Origin: an uncultured Synechococcaceae cyanobacterium
GTDB taxonomy: Bacteria > Cyanobacteriota > Cyanobacteriia > PCC-6307 > Cyanobiaceae
Assembly: GCA_902634405.1 (NCBI GenBank)
Contig: CACPJY010000013.1
Location: 1 to 44,387, forward strand
Reading direction: 5' to 3'
DNA: 44,387 nucleotides
The first letter of the stretch is position 1; each line of letters opens with the position of its first letter. The translations under genes and the position numbers were made by a program. Positions 34,679 through 43,138 of the stretch are shown piece by piece. The notes beneath the pieces were generated by a model. The model did no database searches and was not told the origin of the DNA. It worked only from the letters and a program-made list of their open reading frames with translations.

Positions 34679-36889
34679 TTGGAGCAAAATCTTTTTACAT
34701 TTCATGGCGAACAAGCCCTTAAGAAGCATGCTCCTCTTGCCGATCGTCTAAGGCCTAAGGATCTCGAGGACTTTGTAGGGCAAAATTCAATTCTTGGAGA
34801 AGGTCGTCTACTACGTAGAGCTATTGATGCTGATCGAATTGGCAATCTACTCCTTCATGGACCACCTGGAGTAGGCAAAACAACGCTTGCTAGAATAATT
34901 GCAGGGCATACAAGAGCTATTTTTGTAAGCCTTAATGCAGTACTTGCTGGAGTAAAAGAACTACGAGTAGAGGTAGATGCTGCCAAGAAACGCCTTGAAC
35001 AACATGGCTTACGCACAATCCTATTTATTGATGAAGTTCATCGTTTCAATAATATCCAACAAGATGCACTCTTACCATGGGTGGAAAATGGAACGGTCAC
35101 CCTTATAGGTGCCACTACGGAAAATCCTTATTTTGAAGTCTCCAAAGCACTCCTCAGTCGATCAAGACTTTTTCGGTTACTACCTCTAGGCTCAGAAGAT
35201 ATGCATCGCCTTCTAGAGCGAGCATTGTTAGATAAAGAACAAGGTTATGGGCAACAAAAGGTAGAAATTACAAATGAAGCTAAAAAGCATCTCGTAGACA
35301 TTGCGAATGGTGATGCAAGATGTTTACTAAATGCTCTTGAGCTTGCTGTCGAAACGACATCCTCCGGAAAGGCAGGTGTTATCGAGATAAACCTTTCAAC
35401 CGCAGAAGAATCTATTCAAGAACGAGCAGTTCTTTATGACAAACAAGGTGATTTCCATTTTGACACGATTAGTGCTTTCATCAAATCTATAAGAGGTTCA
35501 GACCCTGATGCATCCTTGTTCTGGTTAGCCAAAATGATTGAAGCTGGTGAAAACCCTAGGTTTATTTTTCGACGTTTATTGATCTCTGCAGGCGAAGATA
35601 TTGGGTTAGCAGATCCCCAAGCAATTGTGATTGTAGAAGCATGTGCTTCTACATTCGAAAGAGTTGGTTTACCAGAAGGACTTTACTCATTAGCACAAGC
35701 AACCCTTTACTTAGCATGTGCACAAAAAAGTAACAGTATCAATGGTTTTTTCGAAGCCCTGAAAACAGTCAAACAAACTCAACAACAAGAAGTACCAAGT
35801 CATCTACGAGATGGCAATCGAGATAAAGAAGCATATGGAGATGGCCTTGGATATAAGTATCCTCACGCCTTTGCAGAGCACTGGGTTTCACAGCAATACC
35901 TACCGAATGAACTACAAGGAGAAGTTTTCTGGCAACCGACCTCTAATGGATGGGAGGGCCAACGAAAGTCATTAATGATGGAACGTAGGGCTAGTCAACT
36001 AGCAGCTGCAGCAGAATCCGAACAAGAAAACCCTGTCTTAATTAGCAGTGGTCCAAAATCACCTGATATGGAAAGGTGGGTGCAAAGGCAATTACATAAT
36101 GAGAGTGAGCGATTACAAAAACTAAGAAAGAAATTATGGCATGACTTGAACTGGAAGAGACATCATAGAGTTTTAGTTTTAGGTGAGAATTCACTTCTTT
36201 GGGCTATAGACCCCCTCCAAGCTGTTCCAGAAGGGGGAGTAACTATCCTCAGTGAAAGCTCTAAAAAATATTCTCGACTAATGGCTCAGATTGAAATTCT
36301 TGACCCTATACTCCAACCAAAAGTAGTTAATGCTGACTTTTTAGGAATAAGTGAATTAGCAAAAAACCATGCATTTGAATGGGTTGGGGGTCGACTCCTA
36401 AACCAAGCATATTGTCGCTCAAGCGAATCTGAGCTTTGGGAAGCAATTACCTTACGGTGCACAGAAAATGCAGGATTAAGACTTCTTGTAACTCACCCTC
36501 TTTTTGGACCTGCTAAAGCTCTCCAAAACATTACGCAAGACAAGATAAAGGATTCAAAAGACATAGATCTTCTTAAATTTTTAATTAAAAAAGAGACTAG
36601 CTGGTTAAAGCAACATCGAATAGACAATACCTTGCCACAAATACTTGTCCGACTAGGCTGGCAACTTGAATACAGTTCATGGGAAGAAACCCTTTACCAG
36701 ACAATCGATAAAGACTTGGAACGTCGCTGGCTAGACAAAGGACGTCCATACAGAAAGCTATTGTCCAAAGAGAATTCAATATCATCAATAAAACGATTGC
36801 AAAACATTCTTAAAGGATTGAGAGGTCAAAAGTTTCCACAAGTCCTCGTACATCAAGTGATTTCAGGTCAACTAAGAAAACATTCTTAG
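34679..36889 (+). CDS. rarA: RarA/MgsA AAA ATPase fused to a methyltransferase-like domain
   Basis: 736 residues, starting at TTG 34679. Residues 1-430 are a complete RarA: ADRLRPKDLEDFVGQ, Walker A GPPGVGKT at 61-68, Walker B ILFIDEVHRFN, and a C-terminal tetramerisation part (FRRLLISAGEDIGLADPQA, HAFAEHWVSQQYLP). RarA acts at stalled replication forks and gaps. Residues about 480-736 form a second domain starting HHRVLVLGENSLLWAIDPLQ, like a degenerate Rossmann methyltransferase without a clear GxGxG. Such fusions are seen in cyanobacteria; whether the second domain is catalytic is unknown. Confidence 0.85.
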   Translation: MEQNLFTFHGEQALKKHAPLADRLRPKDLEDFVGQNSILGEGRLLRRAIDADRIGNLLLHGPPGVGKTTLARIIAGHTRAIFVSLNAVLAGVKELRVEVDAAKKRLEQHGLRTILFIDEVHRFNNIQQDALLPWVENGTVTLIGATTENPYFEVSKALLSRSRLFRLLPLGSEDMHRLLERALLDKEQGYGQQKVEITNEAKKHLVDIANGDARCLLNALELAVETTSSGKAGVIEINLSTAEESIQERAVLYDKQGDFHFDTISAFIKSIRGSDPDASLFWLAKMIEAGENPRFIFRRLLISAGEDIGLADPQAIVIVEACASTFERVGLPEGLYSLAQATLYLACAQKSNSINGFFEALKTVKQTQQQEVPSHLRDGNRDKEAYGDGLGYKYPHAFAEHWVSQQYLPNELQGEVFWQPTSNGWEGQRKSLMMERRASQLAAAAESEQENPVLISSGPKSPDMERWVQRQLHNESERLQKLRKKLWHDLNWKRHHRVLVLGENSLLWAIDPLQAVPEGGVTILSESSKKYSRLMAQIEILDPILQPKVVNADFLGISELAKNHAFEWVGGRLLNQAYCRSSESELWEAITLRCTENAGLRLLVTHPLFGPAKALQNITQDKIKDSKDIDLLKFLIKKETSWLKQHRIDNTLPQILVRLGWQLEYSSWEETLYQTIDKDLERRWLDKGRPYRKLLSKENSISSIKRLQNILKGLRGQKFPQVLVHQVISGQLRKHS

Positions 36890-36918
36890 TAAGAACTAAA
36901 TAAAGCAAAAAAGTATTA

Positions 36919-37575
36919 TTAATAATTTGCATAACAATACCTTTGATAACTTTCAGATGAAGCCTGTAATCCCAGATATCTTGCTTGCAAGCATGCAGGA
37001 AGAAATAAGTACCAAGAAAGTGTAGTAAGGCATTCATTTGAATCTTTACAATTAGAAGGGCGGCAAGGACCAGGGGAAATGCTTTTATCACACTCCTTTA
37101 TAAGCAAAAACTCGTCAGATAGATTTGATGTTATTCCAATTGTAGAGACAAGCCCATCACTAGAATCTTTAAGTATTGCAGAGCGAATCTCATCTAAAAA
37201 AACATGCTCTTCAAATGATTGGTGAAAATATGGTTTAGAAAGTTTTTTCATAAAAAAAATACCTTCTTCTGAATAAAGAAATCTTTTCAGTGAATCTGAA
37301 TCAAATTTATATATTTTGGTGATTGCTAATTTAATTTCATCTTTGCTCCACCCTGTTTTATGAATAGCCCATTGAAAAAGTTTATTTCTGGATTTACCAG
37401 TCTGAACAAATTCTTGAAACACATTTAATTCTAAGTTGTTATTCAATGATTCTTTTTCCATAGAAAGTGCTTTGCCTCCACCACCTCCCCAAATACTCAC
37501 ATTAAAAAATAGAGGAGTTATAAGTAGTGGTTGAAAGAAAAGAAAAGCCAAATTTAAAAATTTCATCTTTTTCAT
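36919..37575 (-). CDS. Exported DUF1400-like protein without a hydrolase domain
   Basis: 218 residues with a basic start and hydrophobic segment (MKKMKFLNLAFLFFQPLLIT) resembling a signal peptide. Residues about 45-150 follow the layout of the DUF1400 domain that precedes an alpha/beta hydrolase in many cyanobacterial proteins: VFQEFVQTGKSRNKLFQWAI, then RFLYSEEGIFFMKKLSKPYF, then RSAILKDSSDGLVSTI. No hydrolase follows; instead the C-terminal 60 residues carry six cysteines. The DUF1400 assignment is by recall of the pattern. Convergent with rarA (29-base gap). Confidence 0.6.
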   Translation of the reverse strand: MKKMKFLNLAFLFFQPLLITPLFFNVSIWGGGGGKALSMEKESLNNNLELNVFQEFVQTGKSRNKLFQWAIHKTGWSKDEIKLAITKIYKFDSDSLKRFLYSEEGIFFMKKLSKPYFHQSFEEHVFLDEIRSAILKDSSDGLVSTIGITSNLSDEFLLIKECDKSISPGPCRPSNCKDSNECLTTLSWYLFLPACLQARYLGLQASSESYQRYCYANY

Positions 37576-37612
37576 TTATAGAAAGCCCATAAGAAGAATT
37601 TGAATAGAATCT

Positions 37613-38296
37613 CTAGCCCAAGCAAAGCATAGGAGTAGGAAGATTGAGAATATCTTCAGAAACAACTGCCATAGTCCAGTTATGGTAGGTGATTTGATAA
37701 ACACGCAGCTTATAACCCAGTACCTCATTTTGAGACAATGACAAATCAGGGTCAAAGCACCAATTCGTTAAATCATCAGAAAGACTACCTCTCTGCCATT
37801 TAATTGAGGCTTCCTTAACAACCCAATATCGCAATGCCTTTGCACGTAATTCATCTTCCTTGAAATCAGCAAAAAACCTTTTCTCTTCTCTGCAAAAATA
37901 ACGATTTACAATCAGCTTAGAAGAAAAAGACCGATCAGAATTCTCAACATCCACTCCCAATCTAAACGGAGACCAACCAACCAAAAGTGCGTCTCTTGAA
38001 TGACTAAAGCTCACAGACCCCCAACCCTTCTCAAGCATTGGGGGTTGGCCAGGCAATGCTTTTAAGGGGATATCAAGGGGACATACGTCCCATAAACCTG
38101 CTAAAGCATGTCTTACATACCCTCTAGAATGACGATATTCTAAAGACCTTCTAATTGACAATTGTGAAGCAACCTCTTCCTCTTTTTGAGTAATTGGTTG
38201 AAAAGGAGCTTCCTGCGGGAAAAGCCATAACGCAGTTAGTCTTAGTTGATTGGCTTCTGTAGGCAACAATGAACTTACAAATCGGAAACCCTGCAC
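37613..38296 (-). CDS. 4'-phosphopantetheinyl transferase superfamily protein
   Basis: A Sfp/HetI-type transferase of 227 residues. RLGVDVEN at 112-119 and WVVKEASIKW at 158-167 give the Mg-binding and CoA-binding residues (Asp116, Glu118, Glu162, Lys166). It moves the phosphopantetheine arm of CoA onto carrier proteins. Cyanobacteria often lack AcpS and use this type for acyl carrier protein, so it may be essential. The chosen ATG (38296) lies inside the bcp gene on the other strand; the frame also has TTGs a little downstream, so the true start may be later. Confidence 0.85.
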   Translation of the reverse strand: MQGFRFVSSLLPTEANQLRLTALWLFPQEAPFQPITQKEEEVASQLSIRRSLEYRHSRGYVRHALAGLWDVCPLDIPLKALPGQPPMLEKGWGSVSFSHSRDALLVGWSPFRLGVDVENSDRSFSSKLIVNRYFCREEKRFFADFKEDELRAKALRYWVVKEASIKWQRGSLSDDLTNWCFDPDLSLSQNEVLGYKLRVYQITYHNWTMAVVSEDILNLPTPMLCLG

Positions 38297-38736
38297 CAGA
38301 TTTCACCCTCCCCAATCAAGATGGCATTCCAATAACCCTTTCATCCCTGAAAGGTAAACGAGTTGTCATTTACTTTTACCCAAAAGATGACACCCCAGGT
38401 TGCACAAAAGAAGCATGTAACTTCAGAGATCAATGGAAAATATTCGAACAACAAGAAATAAAAGTCTTAGGAATCAGTAAAGATGATCAAACATCCCACA
38501 AGAAATTTGTCAAAAAATACGATCTTCCTTTCATTCTACTTACAGACCCAGAGCCTTGCCCCGTAGCAAGCTCATATGAAAGTTATGGCCTCAAGAAGTT
38601 TATGGGTCGAGAATATATGGGAATGAAACGTCAAACATTTGTGATTGACCCTGATGGAAAAATAGAGCTCATATATTTAAAAGTAAAAGCAGACGCAATG
38701 GCCAATCAAATCATTGCCGACCTTGAACTTGAATAA
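38269..38736 (+). CDS. bcp: Thioredoxin-dependent peroxiredoxin (Bcp/PrxQ)
   Basis: 155 residues. The peroxidatic Cys45 is in KDDTPGCTKEAC with a resolving Cys50 five residues later, diagnostic of the atypical two-Cys PrxQ/Bcp class. It reduces hydrogen peroxide and organic peroxides with thioredoxin. The 5' end overlaps the divergent PPTase frame by 28 bases, and the 3' end overlaps convergent coaX by 26 bases, an extremely tight arrangement. Confidence 0.95.
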   Translation: MNLQIGNPAPDFTLPNQDGIPITLSSLKGKRVVIYFYPKDDTPGCTKEACNFRDQWKIFEQQEIKVLGISKDDQTSHKKFVKKYDLPFILLTDPEPCPVASSYESYGLKKFMGREYMGMKRQTFVIDPDGKIELIYLKVKADAMANQIIADLELE

Positions 38737-39427
38737 TTTGAGATTGAATATTAATCATCCCCTCTAAGACTAAATCAGGCTGATGGAATACATCTACTTT
38801 TCTCTCATTCAACAACTCTAAAAGAAGAGGAGCGTCTCCTCCGCATAACCATAAAGGCAAATCGCATAATTTCTTTGCTTCTATAAGAGCACCAAATAAA
38901 GCTTGTAAACTTCCTCTTCTCATAGCTTCAGATGTTTCTTGAGGAAATGGTTCAGGAAGATATGAAAAAAGGCCAGGGTCAAACAAATCTTTTGTTCCTC
39001 TAGCCATCGCCGTTAGCTGCAAGCGTAAGCCAGGGATTAACTGCCCACCATCAAAATCACCATTGGCCGTGACTCTTGTCAAACTACAAACCGTTCCAGC
39101 ATCAACAACAAGTAATCCAGACGCATGAAGGCCTGATTCTCTTGCACGCATGAGTGCACCCCATGCGCCTAAAGCACGGTCTATACCAAGCCATCGTGGC
39201 ATCTTTCCCAAGGGAATGTTTTCTTTTTGGAGTCGTGAAGATAAGTCCAAGAAATTACCCGAGGGCACGGGGCCTACCGCCGCCCATGTCATGAAAGTAT
39301 CTGGAGAACATTTCTTGAGCCTTTGAATATCTGGATCACAATGCGAGAAATTCCATTGTGAGGAATCCTTTTCTGCCCAATGCCAATGAGTATTTCCAAT
39401 TAACAAACACCTCCTTAGACAATTCAC
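38711..39427 (-). CDS. coaX: Type III pantothenate kinase
   Basis: 238 residues of the ASKHA-fold CoaX. VVDAGTVCSLTRV at about 102-114 holds the catalytic Asp, and GGQLIPGLRLQLTAMARGT follows as the pantothenate-binding loop. The N-terminal phosphate motif reads LLIGNTHWHWA, where most CoaX have D-x-GNT, so the usual first Asp is a Leu. It makes 4'-phosphopantothenate, the first step of CoA synthesis, a link to the nearby phosphopantetheinyl transferase. The 3' end overlaps bcp, and cysH stops two bases upstream. Confidence 0.85.
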   Translation of the reverse strand: MNCLRRCLLIGNTHWHWAEKDSSQWNFSHCDPDIQRLKKCSPDTFMTWAAVGPVPSGNFLDLSSRLQKENIPLGKMPRWLGIDRALGAWGALMRARESGLHASGLLVVDAGTVCSLTRVTANGDFDGGQLIPGLRLQLTAMARGTKDLFDPGLFSYLPEPFPQETSEAMRRGSLQALFGALIEAKKLCDLPLWLCGGDAPLLLELLNERKVDVFHQPDLVLEGMINIQSQIIQVQGRQ

Positions 39428-39429
39428 TT

Positions 39430-40239
39430 TCAGATCCCTTCTCTATTTGATTCAGAAGGAAGATGAATACCACACTCTTGCTTAAGTCCACCAAACCTGG
39501 TTCCTCTCCCCTTCAAATCCTCACTGTCAGGAGAACTAGAGTGCCAATCCCCTACCGTGGAATACCCCTTTTCAAATAAGGGATGTTGAGGCAAATTGTT
39601 GTCTTCCATGTAATAAAAAACTTCCTTTTGAGACCATTCAAGTAAAGGTCTCAAAGTAAAACGTTCACGAAGTGAGTCAAGCAACTGCATAGAACGTCGA
39701 TGGTCAGTTTGCCCGCCCCTGACGCCACTAGCCCAGCAAAGGACATTCAAATCATTAAAAGCACGCTCTAAAGGCTCAACCTTCCTAATTGAATGATACC
39801 TCTCCAAATCCTTAACAGATTTGGTTTCCCAAAGCCTGCCATGCAAAGCCTCCATATTTGCAGGAGTCAAATGACTTTGAGCGATCCGAATATTCAATCC
39901 AAACTGATTTGTTAATTGTTCAGCGTATCTATATGTCTCAAAGGGTAAGTAACCTGTATCAACCCATATGACTGGAACCTCAGAACAAAAAGAACTCTTA
40001 GTGAGCATATGAAGCAAAACAGATGATTGAATTCCAAAACTAGTTGTCATCGCAAAGCGATTGCCAAATTTTTGATACGCCCAATCAAGTCTGTCTTGAG
40101 GTTGAAGGTCTTTTAAGTGTGCCCTGGCATCTAGGAGTGAAACCCCTTGAATTGATGGAATTTCTTCTCTAGAGTTTGCACCATCCACAGTTGAGTCAGG
40201 CAAAGAACTATCTTTCATATGACTATCTTCCAATATCAC
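39430..40239 (-). CDS. cysH: Phosphoadenylyl-sulfate (PAPS) reductase
   Basis: 269 residues. The PP-loop-like substrate motif TTSFGIQSSVLLHML, WVDTGYLPFETYRYAEQL, and ASGVRGGQTDHRRSM are present, and the catalytic Cys256 lies in KQECGIHLPSE near the C terminus. The CC...CxxC cysteines of APS reductases are missing, so it is the cluster-free PAPS type that uses thioredoxin to make sulfite. It starts at ATG 40239 or ATG 40218. It lies two bases from coaX and is probably cotranscribed. Confidence 0.93.
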   Translation of the reverse strand: MILEDSHMKDSSLPDSTVDGANSREEIPSIQGVSLLDARAHLKDLQPQDRLDWAYQKFGNRFAMTTSFGIQSSVLLHMLTKSSFCSEVPVIWVDTGYLPFETYRYAEQLTNQFGLNIRIAQSHLTPANMEALHGRLWETKSVKDLERYHSIRKVEPLERAFNDLNVLCWASGVRGGQTDHRRSMQLLDSLRERFTLRPLLEWSQKEVFYYMEDNNLPQHPLFEKGYSTVGDWHSSSPDSEDLKGRGTRFGGLKQECGIHLPSESNREGI

Positions 40240-40289
40240 GTTGCCTAAACGCTTGGTTTCGCTTAAAAAATTGTATCTGGCCCGTTGAA

Positions 40290-41459
40290 ATGGCCTCCAA
40301 TCTTTCTTCTGCTAATGCAATAGTTTTTATAGGAGGTGGATTTGCAGGTCTAACTGCTGCATTAACTCTAAGTCGCTTGCAGCCAAAGTTTTCTATCTTT
40401 CTCATAGAGCCTCGCTCAGAATTCGTATTTCTACCTTTGCTATACGAGTTATTGAGTGAAGAGATAAACACTTGGGAAGTTGCTCCTTCCTACAATTCCC
40501 TTCTAAATAAGACTGGTATAATTCATCTCCAAGATAAAGTTTTAAAAATAAATACAAAAGAAAATAAAATTCATCTAGCTTCAGGAAAGAATCTTTTTTA
40601 CAATAAACTAGTAGTTAGTACAGGATCCGAAATTGACGATTTTGGTATTCCTGGAATCAGAGAGAATGCTCTAAAGTTTGAAGGGATTAATGATGTAAAT
40701 ATACTTAGAAAAAAAATTAGAGATATAAATATTAAAAGCAATGTTCAAAAAAATCTTATCATTATTGGAGCTGGCCCAAGTGGTGTTGAGTTGGCATGTA
40801 AAGTTAGCGATATTATGACTAGAGAAGCAACTATTCATCTTATTGAGATGGGTGAGATAATTCTACCCAAGTCTAAATCCTTTAATCAAGAACAGGCTCG
40901 AATAGCACTATTAAACCGAGGTATTAAAATTCATTTAGCGACAAAAGTATTACAAGCTAGTGCAACTGATGTAGAGCTTGAAATGCTTAATCAGCAAGAA
41001 GGCTCGAAGTTTTCTCTTGTTCATCATGGCTTAATATGGACCGGAGGGAGGAAGGCTGTCATTCCCAAAATAGAGCCTCCAATTCACCTTATTGATAAAT
41101 TGCTTCCAATTAATAAGTCACTGCAAGTTGAAGGACTAAAAAATGTGCTCGCTTTAGGAGATATAACATTGAATCAAAAGCATAAATTTCCCGCCACAGC
41201 TCAGGTAGCTATTCAGCAAGGTCAAACAGCTGCGAAAATCTTAATTGCACTTGATGGAGGGGAAGATCCTCCATCATTTGATTTTAATGACCTTGGTGAG
41301 ATGCTTAGTCTTGGGATAAAAGAAGCCTCAATTACAGGCATGGGCTTTACTCTTTCAGGTCCACTTGCTTTTCAAATAAGACGAATTGCATACATCTCAA
41401 AATTTCCAAGATTTTCATTAGGTTTTCGCTCTGCAGGAGCATGGCTTTTAGAACATTGA
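40290..41459 (+). CDS. Type II NAD(P)H dehydrogenase (NDH-2-like flavoprotein)
   Basis: Chosen start ATG 40290 (389 residues), because the longer upstream frame would run back across cysH. The FAD motif is IGGGFAGLTAALTLSRL near the N terminus, and the second NAD(P) motif is IIGAGPSGVELACKVSD in the middle. LIEPRSEFVFLPLLYELLS is typical of NDH-2. The family moves electrons from NAD(P)H to quinone without proton pumping; some cyanobacterial members act as redox sensors or in phylloquinone synthesis. Divergent from cysH and overlapping the start of hflX by 19 bases. Confidence 0.85.
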   Translation: MASNLSSANAIVFIGGGFAGLTAALTLSRLQPKFSIFLIEPRSEFVFLPLLYELLSEEINTWEVAPSYNSLLNKTGIIHLQDKVLKINTKENKIHLASGKNLFYNKLVVSTGSEIDDFGIPGIRENALKFEGINDVNILRKKIRDINIKSNVQKNLIIIGAGPSGVELACKVSDIMTREATIHLIEMGEIILPKSKSFNQEQARIALLNRGIKIHLATKVLQASATDVELEMLNQQEGSKFSLVHHGLIWTGGRKAVIPKIEPPIHLIDKLLPINKSLQVEGLKNVLALGDITLNQKHKFPATAQVAIQQGQTAAKILIALDGGEDPPSFDFNDLGEMLSLGIKEASITGMGFTLSGPLAFQIRRIAYISKFPRFSLGFRSAGAWLLEH

Positions 41460-43138
41460 GACAATCACATATCGCGGGCAGGACAAAGGGACTAAGGCCC
41501 TCACAAAAAAAAGAATTAGATCGACTAAGTCGCTGTAGGCATCCAACCGAAGTAGGTTCTGATGCATTAATACTCGCAGGAATAGCAAAGCAAGTTCTGG
41601 CTATAAATGTTACTTTGCACTTTTTAATAGACCCTAAAGGACTATGTCGTCTTGTATGGATTGGACCACTACATCAATCTGAGAAACTCAGCAACCATCT
41701 CCCGAAATCCCATCGTCTCCCGAGGGCTTCATGGAGACTAATCAGTTGTCAATTAAATAAAGATAAATACTTCCAAAATCCATCCAAAGAAGATTCAATT
41801 GTTGCACTAGATCTTGCTCCAAAGTATTGGTTACGTTTCCCTGCGAAGATTCCTGAGAATCATTCAAAGTGTGTGACCTTATGGCAACCAAACCAAATAG
41901 AGAAATCAGGGTGGGAACTTGTATGTGAAAATGATTTAGCAACAATTTGTTTAAAATCTAAATCTATTACTCCAAAACATCAAAGCAACACAGATACAAT
42001 TCAGTCCTCAACAGAGAAAGTTCTTCTTTTAACATTTTCAAAACATGGAGACAAAAGAAAAGAAAGGCTCTTAGCTGAATTAGAGGGTTTAGTTAGAAGT
42101 GCCGGAGCTAAGACTATTGGTGTTATTAATCAAACATCTAGAACAATAAATAATCAAACCATCTGGGGCAAAGGAAAATTACAACAAGCCGGCCTAGATG
42201 CAAGAAGATATGGAGCTTCTATTGTCATTACAGATAGAGAGCTTACACCTGGTCAAGCTAGAAATTTAGAGACATTGCTGGATTGCCCTGTCATGGACCG
42301 ATCTGAATTAATTCTGGACATCTTTGCGCAACGCGCCTCTAGTACTGCAGGACGTCTTCAAGTAGAACTTGCATTACTTAGATATCGCCTGCCAAGGCTG
42401 GTAGGTAGAGGGAAAGCCTTGTCTCGCCAAGGAGGTGGGATAGGAACTCGTGGCCCTGGAGAAAGTCAACTGGAAAAAGATCGACGTGCCATAGCTAAGC
42501 GCATAGAAAAGCTCAAAAAAGATTTAAAACAACTGAGTGCCCATCGTGCGAGGCTCCGAAGCAAAAGAACTGAAATCCCTCAAGTCGCCCTTGTGGGCTA
42601 TACGAATGTAGGGAAATCTTCATTGCTCAATGCCCTATGTGGTCTGACCGAAAAGAAGAAGGTCCTTTCAGAAAACAACTTATTTGCAACATTAGACCCA
42701 ATCACCAGACAGCTTGCCTTGCCTCAAGCATTAGGGCCTCCCAAAGAATTACTCATCACAGATACAGTTGGTTTTATTGAGGAGCTTCCAACTTCTCTAA
42801 TAGAGGCCTTTAAAGCTACCCTTGAAGAAACTATCGAAGCTGACATATTGCTCTTAGTAGTTGACCTCTCAAATCCTGATTGGCACAACCAACTTAAAAC
42901 AGTGAATAAAGTTCTTGATTCACTTGGCTCTAAATCCATGCGGCAAGTCCTAGCAAATCAAATCGATCGTTGCGAAAGTATTTGCATTGACGAGATACGC
43001 AAAATCGAACCAAAAGTGCTTTATCTTTCCGCTAAATCTGGAGCTGGCATGAAAGGTCTGAAGTCCTGGATACAGGATCAATTCTGGGGCACCAGTTCAT
43101 CTTCGCCCAAAAGTCTTTCGAGAAATAAGAATTTATGA
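41441..43138 (+). CDS. hflX: GTPase HflX
   Basis: 565 residues with an extended N-terminal domain usual in cyanobacteria. The HflX GTPase core has GGGIGTRGPGESQLEKDRR at about 342-360, G1 GYTNVGKSSLLNAL at about 386-399, TDTVGFIEELPT as G3 and NQIDRCE as G4. HflX binds the 50S subunit, splits stalled or heat-stressed ribosomes and may remodel rRNA. The start overlaps the NDH-2 gene, and the stop overlaps the next ATG by ATGA, so all three appear to form one transcription unit. Confidence 0.95.
   Translation: MAFRTLRQSHIAGRTKGLRPSQKKELDRLSRCRHPTEVGSDALILAGIAKQVLAINVTLHFLIDPKGLCRLVWIGPLHQSEKLSNHLPKSHRLPRASWRLISCQLNKDKYFQNPSKEDSIVALDLAPKYWLRFPAKIPENHSKCVTLWQPNQIEKSGWELVCENDLATICLKSKSITPKHQSNTDTIQSSTEKVLLLTFSKHGDKRKERLLAELEGLVRSAGAKTIGVINQTSRTINNQTIWGKGKLQQAGLDARRYGASIVITDRELTPGQARNLETLLDCPVMDRSELILDIFAQRASSTAGRLQVELALLRYRLPRLVGRGKALSRQGGGIGTRGPGESQLEKDRRAIAKRIEKLKKDLKQLSAHRARLRSKRTEIPQVALVGYTNVGKSSLLNALCGLTEKKKVLSENNLFATLDPITRQLALPQALGPPKELLITDTVGFIEELPTSLIEAFKATLEETIEADILLLVVDLSNPDWHNQLKTVNKVLDSLGSKSMRQVLANQIDRCESICIDEIRKIEPKVLYLSAKSGAGMKGLKSWIQDQFWGTSSSSPKSLSRNKNL

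Noticed and set aside
34538-34729. Minus-strand 63-aa ORF between pgm and rarA
   Set aside because: It overlaps the rarA start, has low complexity and no recognisable motif.
36810-37091. Minus-strand 93-aa ORF
   Set aside because: Frame shadow across the rarA end and the DUF1400-like gene; no coding character.
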